The notes below the pieces were generated by a model. It ran no database searches. It saw only the letters and a program-made list of their open reading frames with translations, and was not told where the DNA came from. The translations under genes were made by a program, and so were the position numbers. Shown piece after piece: positions 9,815 to 20,876 of a DNA stretch of 64,000 nucleotides; the first letter of the stretch is position 1; each line of letters begins with the position of its first letter. Origin of the DNA: Scilla litardierei. Lineage: Eukaryota; Streptophyta; Magnoliopsida; Asparagales; Asparagaceae. The stretch covers positions 27,747,858 to 27,811,857 of the forward strand of contig CM061132.1 of the NCBI GenBank assembly GCA_030789695.1, written 5' to 3'.

Positions 9815-10192
9815 ATAATCTTCATGTGAGAACATTTCGCACGGTGCGAAAATGTTTTTATCTTTTTTTTTTGAAATTTTTTGTTCAAAAATTCTTTTTT
9901 CCACCCTCATTATATGTTGTTATACCCCCTCAAAAAATAATGGCTGAGAAATAATGTCATTTGGCCTTCGATCAAGGCATTTCATCAAATTTGCACGTTT
10001 TGAGACCGTTAAATTTGTAACGGGTGGATGGGTGCTCTAATCCCCAACGGGTTCACCCATTATTTTCCCTGGGGTATATAATTGTATGGATTAAACATCA
10101 AAAAAAGAATTTTTGAAAAAAAAATTTCAAAAAAAAAAAAAAAAAGTTTTCGCACGGCTTTCGCACGGGTTTATTCGCACCCAAAGATTTCC
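9813..10192 (+). mobile_element. MITE family C, copy 1 (~380 bp)
   Basis: It starts GGATAATCTTCATGTGAG and ends TTCGCACCCAAAGATTTCC, so the ends are short inverted repeats (GG.AATCTTC). A terminal-proximal hairpin, TTTCGCACGGTGCGAAAA, follows the left end. Flanked by TA on both sides. It has no coding capacity. Its core (GGCCTTCGATCAAGGC ... CGTTAAATTTGTAACGGGT) recurs in other MITE families here. Confidence 0.8.
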
Positions 10193-10203
10193 ATATATAT
10201 ATA

Positions 10204-10575
10204 GGTAAATCTTCATGTGAGAACATTTCGCACCGTGCGAAAATGTTTTTAGTTTTTTTTTTTGAAATTTTTTTTCAAAAATTCTTTTTTCCACCCTCAT
10301 TATATGTTGTTATACCCCCCTCAAAAAATAATGGTTGAGAAATAATGTCATTTGGCCTTCGATCAAGGCATTTCATCAAATTCGCACGTTTTGAGACCAT
10401 TAAATTTGTAACGGGTGGATGGGTACTCTAATGCCCAACGAGTTCACCCATTATTTTCCCTAGGGTATATAATTGTATGGATTAAACATCAAAAAAAGAA
10501 TTTTTGAAAAAAAATTTAAAAATAAAAAAAAAGATTTCGCACGGCTTTCGCACGGGGTTTTTCGCACCCGAAGAT

Positions 10576-10579
<4 letters not shown>
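10204..10579 (+). mobile_element. MITE family C, copy 2 (~376 bp)
   Basis: A direct tandem neighbour of copy 1 with only scattered differences. It starts GGTAAATCTTCATGTG and ends CCCGAAGATTGCC, with TATATATA on both sides. Confidence 0.82.

Positions 10580-10606
<27 letters not shown>
10580..10606. repeat. (TA)n microsatellite
   Basis: About 13 TA units between MITE C copy 2 and MITE D. Confidence 0.93.
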
Positions 10607-10993
10607 GCTTGAGGGAGGTGAGCATTCGGTGTAGGAAATTTCCTACACCGCCCTTCAAAAACACCACATTCCACTAAATTTTTTTGAAATTTTTTTGCTT
10701 AGAATTGCTGTACACATTCTAAAACCCCAAAACCTCAAATATGGGTGAACCCTAAGCGGATTTGACCTTCGATCGACCCGTGACAAAAAGTTCTATTGTT
10801 CTGAAAACGTTGAATTTGTAAGAATTGGATCGAGAGTAAAATAGCGTTGGATTCACTTGATTTTTGGTATGTTCATCATCCATGATAAGTACATCAAGAT
10901 GAACGGTGGTGATTATTGGAAAAAAGATTGGAAATTGAAATTTTAGGAGGACGGTGTAGGAAATTTCCTACACCGAATGCTCATATCCCTTTT

Positions 10994-10997
<4 letters not shown>
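10607..10997 (+). mobile_element. MITE family D (~391 bp)
   Basis: Both ends carry the same palindrome-rich inverted repeat (GAGCATTCGGTGTAGG AAATTTCCTACACCG): near 10620-10650 on the left, inverted at 10950-10985 on the right. TA arrays lie on both sides. The core (GGGTGAACCCTAA, TTGACCTTCGATCGA, TTCTATTGTTCTGAAAACG) matches the cores of MITE families C and E although the ends differ. No coding capacity. Confidence 0.78.

Positions 10998-11073
<76 letters not shown>
10998..11073. repeat. (TA)n microsatellite
   Basis: About 37 uninterrupted TA units. Confidence 0.95.
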
Positions 11074-11076
<3 letters not shown>

Positions 11077-11428
11077 ACCCCAGTCGTATATATCTACAAA
11101 TGCTGAATAGATAGATATATGAATATACACACACATACAAATTCATATGATGAAGGGAGATAATATATGAAATGGACAAAGGTGGGCCCCTCCTCCATAT
11201 CAACCTCCACATCACCCCAAAAACAAAAACCACCTAAAACACAGCCAAGTTCAAACAACATCCAAAAACAAATTTCCCCTATTTTACCCCCCGACGATAC
11301 CGAAACACACATCCACACTTCTCACTCCTTATCTTTTGCACACGTGCACCACATTCTATCACTCTATGCACAGGTTACACACACAAACACAAACACAAAC
11401 ACACACAAACACACACAAACACACAAAT
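11074..11428. other. Unassigned AT/CA-rich spacer ending in a (CACAAA)n-like run
   Basis: No ORF, RNA gene or known repeat is recognisable in 11074-11370. From ~11371 to 11428 the sequence is an imperfect CA/CAAA array that replaces the expected left terminus of foldback B. Confidence 0.6.
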
Positions 11429-12080
11429 CATTTAAGGTTTTCCCCCGTGAAATCTTTGTTCCCCAAAAAATTATTTTTCCAGCCAAAATTTAAAAGAACA
11501 ACAAATTAACGAAAAAATATTTAGCGGCACGGGAGCCTTCGACACGGAACAACAAATTTGGCTCGGGCGCCTTTGGTGCGGAACAACAAATTAGCGTAGA
11601 GCAACAGATTCAACGTGGGCGCTTTTGGTGTGGAACAACAAATTGGCGTAAAAAAATTAGCGGACGACATCGATGTGGGCGCCCCTGTGAAATCTTTGTT
11701 TCCCAAAAAATTATTTCCACAGCCAAAATTTAAAAGTACAACAAATTAGCGTAAAAATATTTAGTGGCACATGCGTCTTCGATGTGAAACAACAAATTCG
11801 ACGTATGCGCCTTTGACATGGAACACCAAATTGGACGAGTGTGCCTTCGGCGCGGAACAACAAATGCGGTGCTTAGGCATGGAACAACAAATTAGCATAA
11901 AAAAATTTAGTGGGTGCCCTAATAATGACATCATGTGGGGCCCAACGTGAGTGTATTAATTATGACATTTTGTTATCCCATTTGTGAGTGTATTATTTTC
12001 TTCTCGATGAAGTCAAATGCCCAAATAGATACAGATGATTTGAATAGGCAACATATAATTCATTGATAATATTACTTTTC

Positions 12081-12229
12081 TGTTGTGAACGGTTATTTAA
12101 CCATAGTTGGTTGAGATTCTGGGCTATCCTAGAGATATGCCCATATCAATGTAGCCCATATTTGTATTCTCCCCGTTTGCCTATAAATAAAGAGCTGGGG
12201 GCTCCTCCCCCAGTGGTTGATTCATAACA
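12081..12229 (+). repeat. copia-1 5' LTR
   Basis: 149 bp, TGTTGTG...ATAACA. It contains a TATA-like CCTATAAATAAAG at ~12180 and a GGGGGCTCCTCCCC hairpin close to the end, so the transcript would start late in this very short LTR. Confidence 0.92.
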
Positions 12230-12242
12230 CGTTATCAGCACG
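12230..12242 (+). other. Primer-binding site of copia-1 (CGTTATCAGCACG)
   Basis: It directly abuts the LTR. It does not match any tRNA 3' end (no TGG start). It is complementary to the anticodon arm CGTGCTNATAACG of cytosolic tRNA-Ile(AAU), where N is the wobble A that is deaminated to inosine; the site has C there, which pairs with inosine. The identical 13-mer abuts the LTR of copia-3. The tRNA sequence is recalled, not searched. Confidence 0.6.
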
Positions 12243-12571
12243 AGACTCTAAAAAAATTTTCCACAAATTTTTTCCGTTCGTTGCGAAGGCGAAGGCGGAA
12301 GGAGACACGAGATCCACGCGCGCGGTGCAAGGCTTCCTCAATCGAGCATCGTCATCCGCGTAGGGCTTCGTTCAACCGTCGCTATATCCGGAGGACGGAT
12401 ATAGAGGTAAAATCGCTAAAAACGATGTTTTTTCTATCATATGTATGATTGATCTTCCCCTAGATCTCGCTAGATCGATAATGTGGATTGCTTATTGCCC
12501 ATAAACGACGAATTCTCTCGTCCAAAAATCAATTCCCCCAAATCAACTGGGACTTACGGCCCCGTGCGAAA

Positions 12572-12961
12572 CCCCCCCAAAGGGGGGGCTGCGGCCTCAC
12601 GCCGCCGCGTGAATCGCCCCCCGAAGGGGGCTGTGATTTTTCCCTCCGACCACGCGAGACCCCCCGAAGGGGGGCTGCAGCATCGCGCCGTCGCGCGGAT
12701 CGCCCCCCCCGAAGGGGGGGCCGGCGCCTCATGTGCAGAAAACCGCCCCCCAAAGGGGGGCGCCGCCGACCACCCCCCCCGAAGGGGGCCGACGTCCACT
12801 GCACCGAAAACCGCCCCCCATAGGGGGCACCGTCGATCGCCCCCCCGAAGGGGGGTCGGTGTCTGCTGTGACGAAAACCGCCCCCCGAAGGGGGCGCTGC
12901 TGATCCCCCCCGAAGGGGGGCCGGCGTTCTAGGCGCAGCACACCACCACCCCCGAAGGGGG
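12572..12961 (+). repeat. Array of 11 C5-8/G5-8 hairpins with GAA-type triloops in the copia-1 leader
   Basis: Eleven units of C-run, three-base loop (GAA mostly; also AAA, ATA), G-run occur at about 12572, 12617, 12660, 12703, 12746, 12773, 12813, 12840, 12880, 12905 and 12949. The spacers are 10-40 bp and partly repeat, for example GAAAACCG before a unit and CGGCG or CTGC after one. All share one orientation (C first). Stems are 5-8 perfect G-C pairs. Open frames through the array are composition artefacts. Confidence 0.88.
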
Positions 12962-13100
12962 ATGCCGCCAATCACCCAACCCCCCCCGCCCCGCCAACCG
13001 GCGGACACATGCGGCGGCGGCGGCTAACCCTAACCGCAGCCCCCAAAGCCCTATTGGGCTTTTGAGCCCACATTGAAAAATAATAATAATAATAATTTGA

Positions 13101-13147
13101 CTGCGGGCCTGAAGCCCGCAGCCGACCTGCGGGCTTCAGGCCCGCAG
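13101..13147. repeat. Perfect 21-bp inverted repeat, 5-base loop
   Basis: Arms 13101-13121 and 13127-13147 are exact inverted copies, and each arm is itself nearly palindromic (CTGCGGGC...GCCCGCAG). The predicted RNA stem is very stable. Part of the copia-1 leader, downstream of the hairpin array. Confidence 0.9.
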
Positions 13148-13177
13148 GCCAATTCTTTTTTCAAAAAAAAGTGACAA

Positions 13178-13196
13178 GGGGGGGGGGGGGGGGGGG
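13178..13196 (+). repeat. 19-base G tract
   Basis: An uninterrupted G homopolymer lies in the copia-1 leader after a poly-A run. It may be a length-variable or sequencing-sensitive site. Confidence 0.9.
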
Positions 13197-14099
13197 CAAA
13201 GGCTAATAATAAGCCTTTAAAAGATTTTTTGGGCTAAATAAATAATTAAATAGGGCGTCTGTGGGCCTAAAAATTCGTGAAAAATCACGGTATATTATGG
13301 GGAAATAAGTGGACATATAAGGGATTTTTGGGGACCTTTGGGGGTTATTTGGGATGATTTAAAAAGGAAAACTTTTTCCTTCTCGAAGAACATGTTTAAC
13401 TGTTTGAGCTCTTTTCCAAGTTTTTGGATAAAATCAACTTGCACAACCCTCTATTAAATGATTTTTTCTGAAAATCATTATTACATGCTTTGCATCACTG
13501 GCTTATTCTGAGGATATTTTATGCGTGGTTGTGCATTATATTTAAGCTTAATAATTAGGAAGATCATGCGACTGCTCTGCCGTTAGTCAGCTAACCTAAC
13601 GGTGTATGATGTTGCCCAGTAGTACAATAATTATTAAGTAATTAAATTGTTTATCCATCTCTGCGAATATTAATGCCTGTGATGAAAATGTCTGGTGAAA
13701 ATGTTTGACGAGCACAAAATTTCTGCATGGATAGCTAATTGCGGTTTTTGGATCGGCTGTTTAAGTCCCACATTTTATTTTCCTGCACTTTTCTTTTACT
13801 TTGAGAGAAATTGTAGTGATGAAATTATGTAAATGTCCAAGACCGGAGACCATTTTCCATAGAGACGGAGGCCACAATTGAAGCTGGATATCTTACATGG
13901 GACCCACGGGGGTTTCCAAAGTTGTAATTTCTTTTTAAATCTTTCATTTGTGTAATATGGACTGTAATGGGACTTTGAACTATTATTTATGTGTGACTAG
14001 CCAATCCACGCAATTAGCCCTTCATATTAAAATTGCCTCCGCATGAAAATGTTTATGTTTAAATTATTAATTCATGCATATTTGTGCTCTGCTAGATAA

Positions 14100-15057
14100 A
14101 TGGCTAAAATTGCACGTGTCGATTTCGAAGTGCTGGATGCATCAGGAAGAAACTATCTGAGCTGGCAGCTCGATATGAAGTTTCATCTGCGGGCAAAGTC
14201 CCTCATTTCTGCTGTGAATAATGATGAAAATGTAAGCGATATAGAAAATGCGCAAGCTACTATCTATATTCTCTGCCATGTGGACAAGACCCTAAAGGCT
14301 GAATACCTTACGGTCGAAGATCCACTTGAGCTATGGACTGCCCTTGAGGATAGGTATAAACATCAGAAAGATGTTATACTCCCAAAGGCACGATATGAGT
14401 GGGAGAACCTGAGACTACAAGACTTTAAGTCCATTGCTGAGTACAACTCAGCACTTTTTAGCATCACCTCACGCCTGAAGTTGTGTGGTGAATAAGTCTC
14501 AGAAGATCGCATGCTGGAAAAGACGTATACGTCCTTCCATGAAAAAGATGCGATACTAATGCAGCAATATCGTGAACGCAAGTTCACCAAGTATTCTGAG
14601 CTGCCGTCATGTTTACTCATGGCTGAACAAAACAGGGAGCTTCTCCTCGTCACTCACAACATGCCCCCTGGCACTGCCCCCTCCCAGAAGCTCATAATGC
14701 CTCTTCTTCTCCAAAGAAGAGGGACACCAAAAGAAAAGAAAGACCACAGAAAGGGGGACAAAACAAAAGGGCTAGGGGACAAGTCCAGCAACGAAGAAAT
14801 GAAAGTAAGCGGAAGTTCACCTGGCGCAGAAATGACAAAAAAGAGATGATGCACCCCAACCCAAGAGGGAATGGGAAGACCAGTGCCGTAGCTGTGGCAT
14901 GAAAGGCCACTGGTCCATAGTGTGCAGAACTCCGCAGCATCTCCAGGATTTGTATAAAGAGAACAAGAAAAATAAAGCTGAAACAAACCTGATGACCTCT
15001 GATGCTCCAGTCAAATTTACAGCTGACGACTTCGAACATGATGACCTGCTTGATTAG
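14100..15057 (+). pseudogene. gag: copia-1 gag, broken
   Basis: This encodes the structural protein that packages copia RNA. The frame opens at ATG 14100 with MAKIARVDFEVLDASG and the typical copia gag N-terminal fold (NYLSWQLDMKFHL, later LELWTALEDRYKHQ, YEWENLRLQDFKSI and YNSALFSITSRLKLCG). A TAA at 14493-14495 interrupts it after LCGE; the same frame resumes as MLEKTYTSFHEKD. A +1 shift is needed between ~14849 and 14884 to reach a zinc knuckle, CRSCGMKGHWSIVC (CX2CX4HX4C), at 14884-14925. The frame then ends DDFEHDDLLD-stop. Two lesions in an otherwise complete gag suggest inactivation well after insertion. The long leader before it has no competing coding sequence. Confidence 0.88.
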
Positions 15058-15249
15058 CCTTCTATTTTTATCTTAGCAAACTATTAAGAACATTTCATGT
15101 TATGAGAGTTTTCATATTATGTAATTTGATTTTGAATGAAAATGTTTTCTCTGAAAATGTGCATATATAATTCATCTCTTAAATAGATGAACTGCTCTCA
15201 TGACTGATTAGTAGACAATAAACACATACGATCTTTCAATACAAAGCCC

Positions 15250-18200
15250 AACATCAGGGCCATATTGAAGATCCGGGGATCGCAACATCGTTGCTCCCCA
15301 AATGACACAAAAACAAAAATAAAGGATGCAATAATCTCTCCGAATTCCAAAAGAAACTTTCTAAGTTTCAAGGACATCCGTTTCAATGGATTCCATTTGG
15401 AAATAGCAAATGTAAATGAAAAACAAGTTACTGTATGTAACGTCTCAAGAAAAAGGATTAAAATCCATACTTGAATGTTTTAAGAGCCTTACAGGCCTCT
15501 ACCATACAAAGATTCGGAGAAAGGAAGCGGAATCAAACGGAGCACCTGAAGTGCCCGACAACAGCCAAGTTTTTACTCTGGCATGATAGACTTGGCCACC
15601 CTGGATCAGTATTGATACACCACATCTTATCCTATGGGTATGACTTGAAGAAACAGAAGATTCTTCAGAAGGGAGAATTTCCTCACATCCCTTGCTATAA
15701 GGGAAAACTAATTATAAGGCCATCTCTACGAAAAGTTGGAAAATAATCTCCACGCTTCCTTAAAAAGAATATAAGGGGATAGATGTGGACAAATTCCACC
15801 CCCTAGAGGGGTATTTCGGTACTTCGTTGTACCTATAAATGCATCCTTAGAATATTGATATGTGTTTCTACTACAGACCCGCAACTTAGCTTTTCCAAAT
15901 CTATTGGCATAAAAATAAAAATGTTGCGGGCACATTTTCCTGACAATCAAACATAGAAAATAAGTCTGGTTAATGTTGGGAAATATACCTCCAGGTCAAT
16001 TTAAGAGTACTGCCAAGCAACTGGAATAGAAAATGAACATACAAGTGCCGCATGTTCATACCCAAAATGGGTCGGCAGAGTCACTGAAAAATAGACTCCA
16101 ATGGATTGAATGTCCATTAAATCCCGATTGCCTATGGATGCATGTGGACATGCAAATTCTGTGCTGCATCGTAAATAAAAATAAGACCCTCTGAAGGTCA
16201 GAGTCTCCAATGCAACTGACATATGGAATGCCACCGAACATTTCTCATCTGAGAATCTTCGGTCGCGCAGTTTAAATCCCCATCGCACCACCACAGAGGA
16301 CAAAAATGGGTCCTCAACGTCGCCTAGGTATCTATGTAGGGTTTGACTCACCCTCAATTATAAGATACCTAGAATCCCAAACGGGGGACGTATTTAAGGC
16401 ACATCTTGAAGATTGTGATTTCGATGAGACGAGTTTCCCCAAAATAGGCCCAGACACTGAGAAATCTGGCGCAAAGAAAATTATAACGTGGGATACAAAA
16501 AGTTTGATCCACCATGATCTGGTAACAGAATAATGTGAAGATGCGATCATGAAGATCCTCTACATATAGAACAATGTTCACCAAGTACCGGACTCATTTA
16601 CTGACAACCAGAAGATTGTCAGATCATACATCCCTGCTGCAAAAACTCCAGCTAGGATTGACATCGCCGAGAATGGATGCAATCCACCAGCAGCAGAAGT
16701 GGCTGATCCTCAACAGAAGAGAGGCAGACCACTAGGCTCCAAGGACAGCGACTCCTGGAGACCTTAAGACAATACTACCACAGGACAATGAGCTCCTGTC
16801 CACACCCTCACCCTTCCCGGAATCCACTGCAGATGAACTGTCGGGAAAAACTGAAATTGAAAGTAAATGTTGTACGTACTGGGGAGGTGCTGGACAGATA
16901 GAACATAAATTGTCAACAATGTATTCACGTATCATATTGCCATATACATCGCAAAAGTGATGATGTTTATAAATTATAGTTCCATACTCCGTTGCTAGTA
17001 TGCAAACGTAGAGATTGGCCAAATATGGAACGAAGCAATAAAAGATGAGCTGGATTCACTTATGAAGCGTGAAATGTTCGGACCTGAAGTCCAGACACCA
17101 AAAGGTGTCAAACCTATCGGTAAAATAAGCATTGCACACATAAGGAATAATAATAATAATAATAATAAAAAATATAAAATCTTATGCTATAAGGTACATC
17201 CTATAGCCCAGGGGAAAATTTCGCTGAAACTAGGGATCAAACAAATTAAAATGAGCATGACTCATAAATGATGCATCAGTCTCCCTAAGTTATCAAAAGC
17301 GAATACCTTACGATTTGGCGAAGGAAAATTTTGGATATGCTGTTATTGGATGTTGTGACGACATACCTTCGTGGATATCTTAGTAAAGATAATTTCCACA
17401 TTTCCTTAAATGCCTGAATAGACTTTGGGACGTCTATTCTATTGAAGAAAAACAATAAGCATAATAAATAATGTACAACTAAGAAAATCATTTGACAAAT
17501 CAATGATTCCTACTGAGGGTTGTCTTTGCATCTAAGCAAAGAACAGGATTAGAGATCATAGTTGTAAACAACAAAAATCTCACCGGATCTCCTGAAGAGA
17601 AATCTGAAACATCTGTTCAAGCATGACTATTAAACATGAAATGAAAGACCTAGGCAAATATAAAGTCATGGCTCATAGAATCATGTTACATACACCCAGA
17701 AGCGAGTTGGAGAAATTAAAAGGACTATTGTCATCCAAGGTACACCTATGGTAGTACACTCTATGGATGTACAAAAAGAACCCTTTCGATCGCTGGAAGA
17801 GGGGGATGATATAATTGGTCCTAAAGTCCCTTACTAAGTGCAATCATGCACTCCTGGCTAACTGCACGCGTCTCGATATAGCAGTCGCAGTAAACTCATT
17901 AGCCAGAGATGATTGGCACCTAAAAAGGGCCATTAGACCGGAGTTAAGCCTTTTGCGTTTCCTCCAAGGGTCGAAAGATTTGGACTTACAATATGAAGTA
18001 GCATCCTCAAATGTTTATGCAAATGCAGGTTACAGGTCCGGCCCCTATACTGAGAAATCACAGAACGAGTACCCACATTGGGATGACCATCTACTGCAGA
18101 TCTGTAAAGCAACTTATGAAGGCAACATCATCCTATCATTCTGAGATCCTCACCATTCCAGAATCACAACAATGGTGTATTTGAGGGTGCCTGGCGGTAT

Positions 18201-18310
18201 ATCACATCCTAATGACGACTGGGATAGAGGCTGGTATTGTGGAGCTGTCCACATAGTCTGAAGACCACATCAGAGGCGACGAAACTTAGCACACCTCTCC
18301 AGAGTTTCTG
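15250..18310 (+). pseudogene. pol: copia-1 pol remnants (protease, integrase, RT, RNaseH)
   Basis: Pieces lie in copia order but many frames. A protease-end segment reads ISPNSKRNFLSFKDIRFNG (~15335-15395). The integrase zinc-finger region is at 15470-15746 (WHDRLGHPGS, then FPHIPCYKGKLIIRPSL). The integrase C-terminal part is at 16306-16533 (MGPQRRLGIYVGFDSPSI). An RT-entry fragment lies around 17040-17240. The RNaseH-side segment is at 17815-18144 (LLANCTRLDIAVAVNSLAR). The integrase catalytic core and the RT active-site box are too damaged to read. Each piece matches the intact-looking copia-3 pol, which allowed the assignment. Confidence 0.82.
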
Positions 18311-18796
18311 GATTCAGCAGCTGCCCAATGGTGATAATATTTGTAATCTGTGTATATTTTTGGAATGTTGTAAATAGGAGTGATGAAATAAGATTGAGAG
18401 ATCTGAAAGCCTAAGAGCTTTTACAGATCAGGGGGAGTTGAGAGAATTTGTACTCTTTTCCCTTAGCTATGCTTTTTCCCTCTGGGTTTTCCATAGCCAA
18501 AGGTTTTAACGAGGCAAATCACATCAACTCTGAATCCTGAAGTATCCACCCCTCTGTGACGCTCAGAATCTAGAAGTATTCATGAGCAGAGTCACTTGTA
18601 CGAATCAGGGGGAGTTAAAGAGCGTTTGAACTCTTTTTTCTTAACTATGGTTTCTCCCATAGGGTTTTCTATAGCTAAAGGTTTTAACGAGGCAAGCCTT
18701 ACCAACTCAGGATCCTGAAGTATCCACCCCATTTGAGACTCCTATTACGCTCAGAATCCCAAAGTATTCTTGAGCAGAGTCCACACCTATGGCTGG

Positions 18797-18807
18797 ATAA
18801 GGGGGAG
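18797..18807 (+). other. copia-1 polypurine tract
   Basis: GATAAGGGGGAG directly precedes the 3' LTR, as needed for plus-strand priming. The same AAGGGGGAG abuts the copia-3 3' LTR. Confidence 0.8.
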
Positions 18808-18955
18808 TGTTGTGAACGGTTATTTAACCGTAGTTGGTTGAGATTCTGGGCTATCCTAGAGATAGGCCCATATCAATGTAGCCCATATTTGTATTCTCCC
18901 CGATGGCCTATAAATAAAGAGCCGGGGGCTCCTCCCCAGTAGTTGATTCATAACA
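18808..18955 (+). repeat. copia-1 3' LTR
   Basis: 148 bp, differing from the 5' LTR at a handful of positions (for example ACCATAG/ACCGTAG, CCGTTTG/CCGATGG). It is followed by the TTTTC target duplication. Confidence 0.92.
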
Positions 18956-20067
18956 TTTTCCTTATTTTTGTTATACTATCGTAAATTAAATCACACAAAT
19001 GCATGGCTGTTCAACTTCCAAGACCTCTTAAATTCAAAGATCTCGAATTTCACAAAATTAAAAGAAGATTTATTTCTCCAAAAATTGCCCCCCAAAATAC
19101 AAAAGTTTTCATGCCCAAAATTTTCACAAACTCTCATCTCAACCGTTGATTTTCCAAGATTAAATCTCAACCATCCTTCTATCAACTTGTTTGTCATTTT
19201 CAGCCCTAGGATTTAAAAACAGTTGTCAAATGTAATCTATTATACATTTGACAACCTTTTTTGAATTCTAGGGCTGACTAGGACAAGATAAAGAGTGTCT
19301 GTGATTTGATCTTGGTAAATCAATGGTTGAGATAGAATTTTGTGAAAATTCTAGTTGGAAAACTTAAATTTTAGGGTCAAAGTGTCTTGGAAACCAAAAC
19401 TTTTATATTAAAAGTGTCTTGGGAAAGATTGTGGAGATTAAATTTCGGTGGGAAAAGTGTCCTGGGAACCTAAACTTTGAAATTAAAAGTGTCTTGGGAA
19501 AGGTTGTGGAGAAGCATCATCCATTAAATTAAACAAAGTAAAAAGTTTAGCATAAAAATTTTTTACGGAACAACAAATTAGCGTAAAAAAATTTAAGTTA
19601 ATACCATCACCGAAAAATACCCTGAGGTTTGTTGTTTTGTGCCAAAGGCGCCCACTAAATTTTTACGTTAATTTTTTGTTCTACGCCGAAGGCGCTCGTG
19701 CCGAATTTGTTGTTCCGCATCGAAGGAGCTCGCGTGTTGTTTCGCGCCAAATTTGTTGTTCCGCGCAGAAGACGCTCACACGTTGTTCTGTGCCGCATTT
19801 GTTTTTCCACGCAGAAGTAGCTCGCGCCGAATTGTCGGTTCTATACATAATTTGTTGTTCCGCGCCGAAGGCGCCTACGCCGAATTTGTTGTTCCACGCC
19901 GAAGACGCCCACACCGAAGGTGCCCGTGCCGCTAAATATTTTTATGCTAATTAGTTATTCTTTTAAATTTTGGCGATGGAAATAATTTTTTGGGGAACAA
20001 AGATTTCACGGGGGGAAAATCCTAAATGAAACGTGTCCGCAGGCACTGGTTATGACTAGTGTGTGTT

Positions 20068-20110
<43 letters not shown>

Positions 20111-20117
20111 ATATATA

Positions 20118-20518
20118 GGACTTTTCTATTGAGGCCGGACCTCACTAAGCACTTGGTGCGGTTCACCTCAAAACCCCAAATTATATTCATTTTTTTAAAA
20201 ATCTGTTCTGTTGGATTTGTTGTACTCATTCTAAAACCCCAAATTACAGAATTTGGGGTGAACCCTAAAAGATTTGACCCTTGATCAAGCTATTACACAA
20301 GTTCTATTGTTCTTAAACCGTTAAATATATGTACATATTACAATGGCTTGATCGAGGGTCAAATGGAATCATATTCGTCTCAAATTTTGTACATATATGT
20401 TTTAAAACACATAGATCACATCTAGTGGAAAAAAATTTCAAAAAAGTTTTCTTATAAACTTTTTGAGGTGGACTGCACCAAGTGCATGGTGAGGTTTGGC
20501 CTCGATAGAAACTTTACC
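20118..20518 (+). mobile_element. MITE family E (~401 bp)
   Basis: The ~55-bp inverted ends begin GGACTTTTCTATTGAGGCC and, inverted on the right, GGTAAAGTTTCTATCGAGGCC. They share a CACTTGGTGC hairpin and CACCTCAAAA. TA-rich microsatellite lies on both sides. The core phrases (GGGTGAACCCTAA, TTGACCCTTGATCAAG, TTCTATTGTTCT, CCGTTAAAT) are those of families C and D. No coding capacity. Confidence 0.78.
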
Positions 20519-20520
20519 GA

Positions 20521-20527
20521 TATGTAT

Positions 20528-20560
<33 letters not shown>

Positions 20561-20566
20561 TATATG

Positions 20567-20617
<51 letters not shown>

Positions 20618-20626
20618 GTCTGTATG
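20521..20626. repeat. (TATATG)n/(TATG)n microsatellite
   Basis: A compound array that was the target of the Athila insertion; it resumes at 29804 on the other side of the element. Confidence 0.93.
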
Positions 20627-20876
20627 TGACGTGCGCTTATATTTCATATATTCACGCACGTTTTCTTTTGTGTTTCTCCGTGTTTTCCGCCGTCTCTTAT
20701 TCGTTTTCGTATATTTTCCCTTTTTCTTTCACTTTTCTTTGTTTATCCATGATTGCAGGAGTTCGACCACGTAGGGGACGTTTTACGATGATATCCCAAG
20801 TCCCCGGAGCAACGGGAGAAGTCACGCGTGATCCAGGGGGTCAAACGTCGAAGAATTCATCTTTCAGCCCCTCACC

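Larger units (their letters stand above)
12081..18955 (+). mobile_element. copia-1: complete Ty1/copia retrotransposon, decayed coding
   Basis: The 149-bp (12081-12229) and 148-bp (18808-18955) LTRs both start TGTTGTGAACGG and end TTCATAACA. The target duplication is TTTTC (12076-12080 and 18956-18960). A polypurine tract (GGATAAGGGGGAG) abuts the 3' LTR. Order inside: primer-binding site, a 1.87-kb leader with hairpin arrays, gag, then pol remnants in protease-integrase-RT-RNaseH order, as expected for copia. The gag has one nonsense codon and one frameshift; pol is heavily broken. The pol fragments resemble copia-3 (40152-44452), so the two belong to one broad family. Confidence 0.92.
11429..20059. 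mobile_element. Foldback element B (split by copia-1)
   Basis: The right end is TTATGACTAG at 20050-20059 with the expected hairpin just before it (GTGTCC...GGCAC, imperfect). The left end begins at CATTTAAGGTTTTCCCCC, the inverted counterpart of the right arm, but the outermost ~40 bases are lost into a CA-rich run. Removing copia-1 leaves ~1.75 kb whose centre is GTTGTCAAATG...CATTTGACAAC at ~19225-19255. From there the right arm runs 800 bp outward; the equal distance on the left reaches ~11540, which confirms the foldback structure. No transposase is present. Confidence 0.65.

Noticed and set aside
12572..12961. CRISPR-like array
   Set aside because: Repeats are only 13-17 bp hairpins with uneven, partly repeated spacers, in a plant retrotransposon leader. 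No Cas genes, wrong kingdom.
12483..13008. Overlapping 81-159-residue open frames on both strands
   Set aside because: They run through the C-run/G-run hairpin array; open in all frames because of composition, Pro/Gly/Arg-rich, without homology features. Non-coding leader of copia-1.
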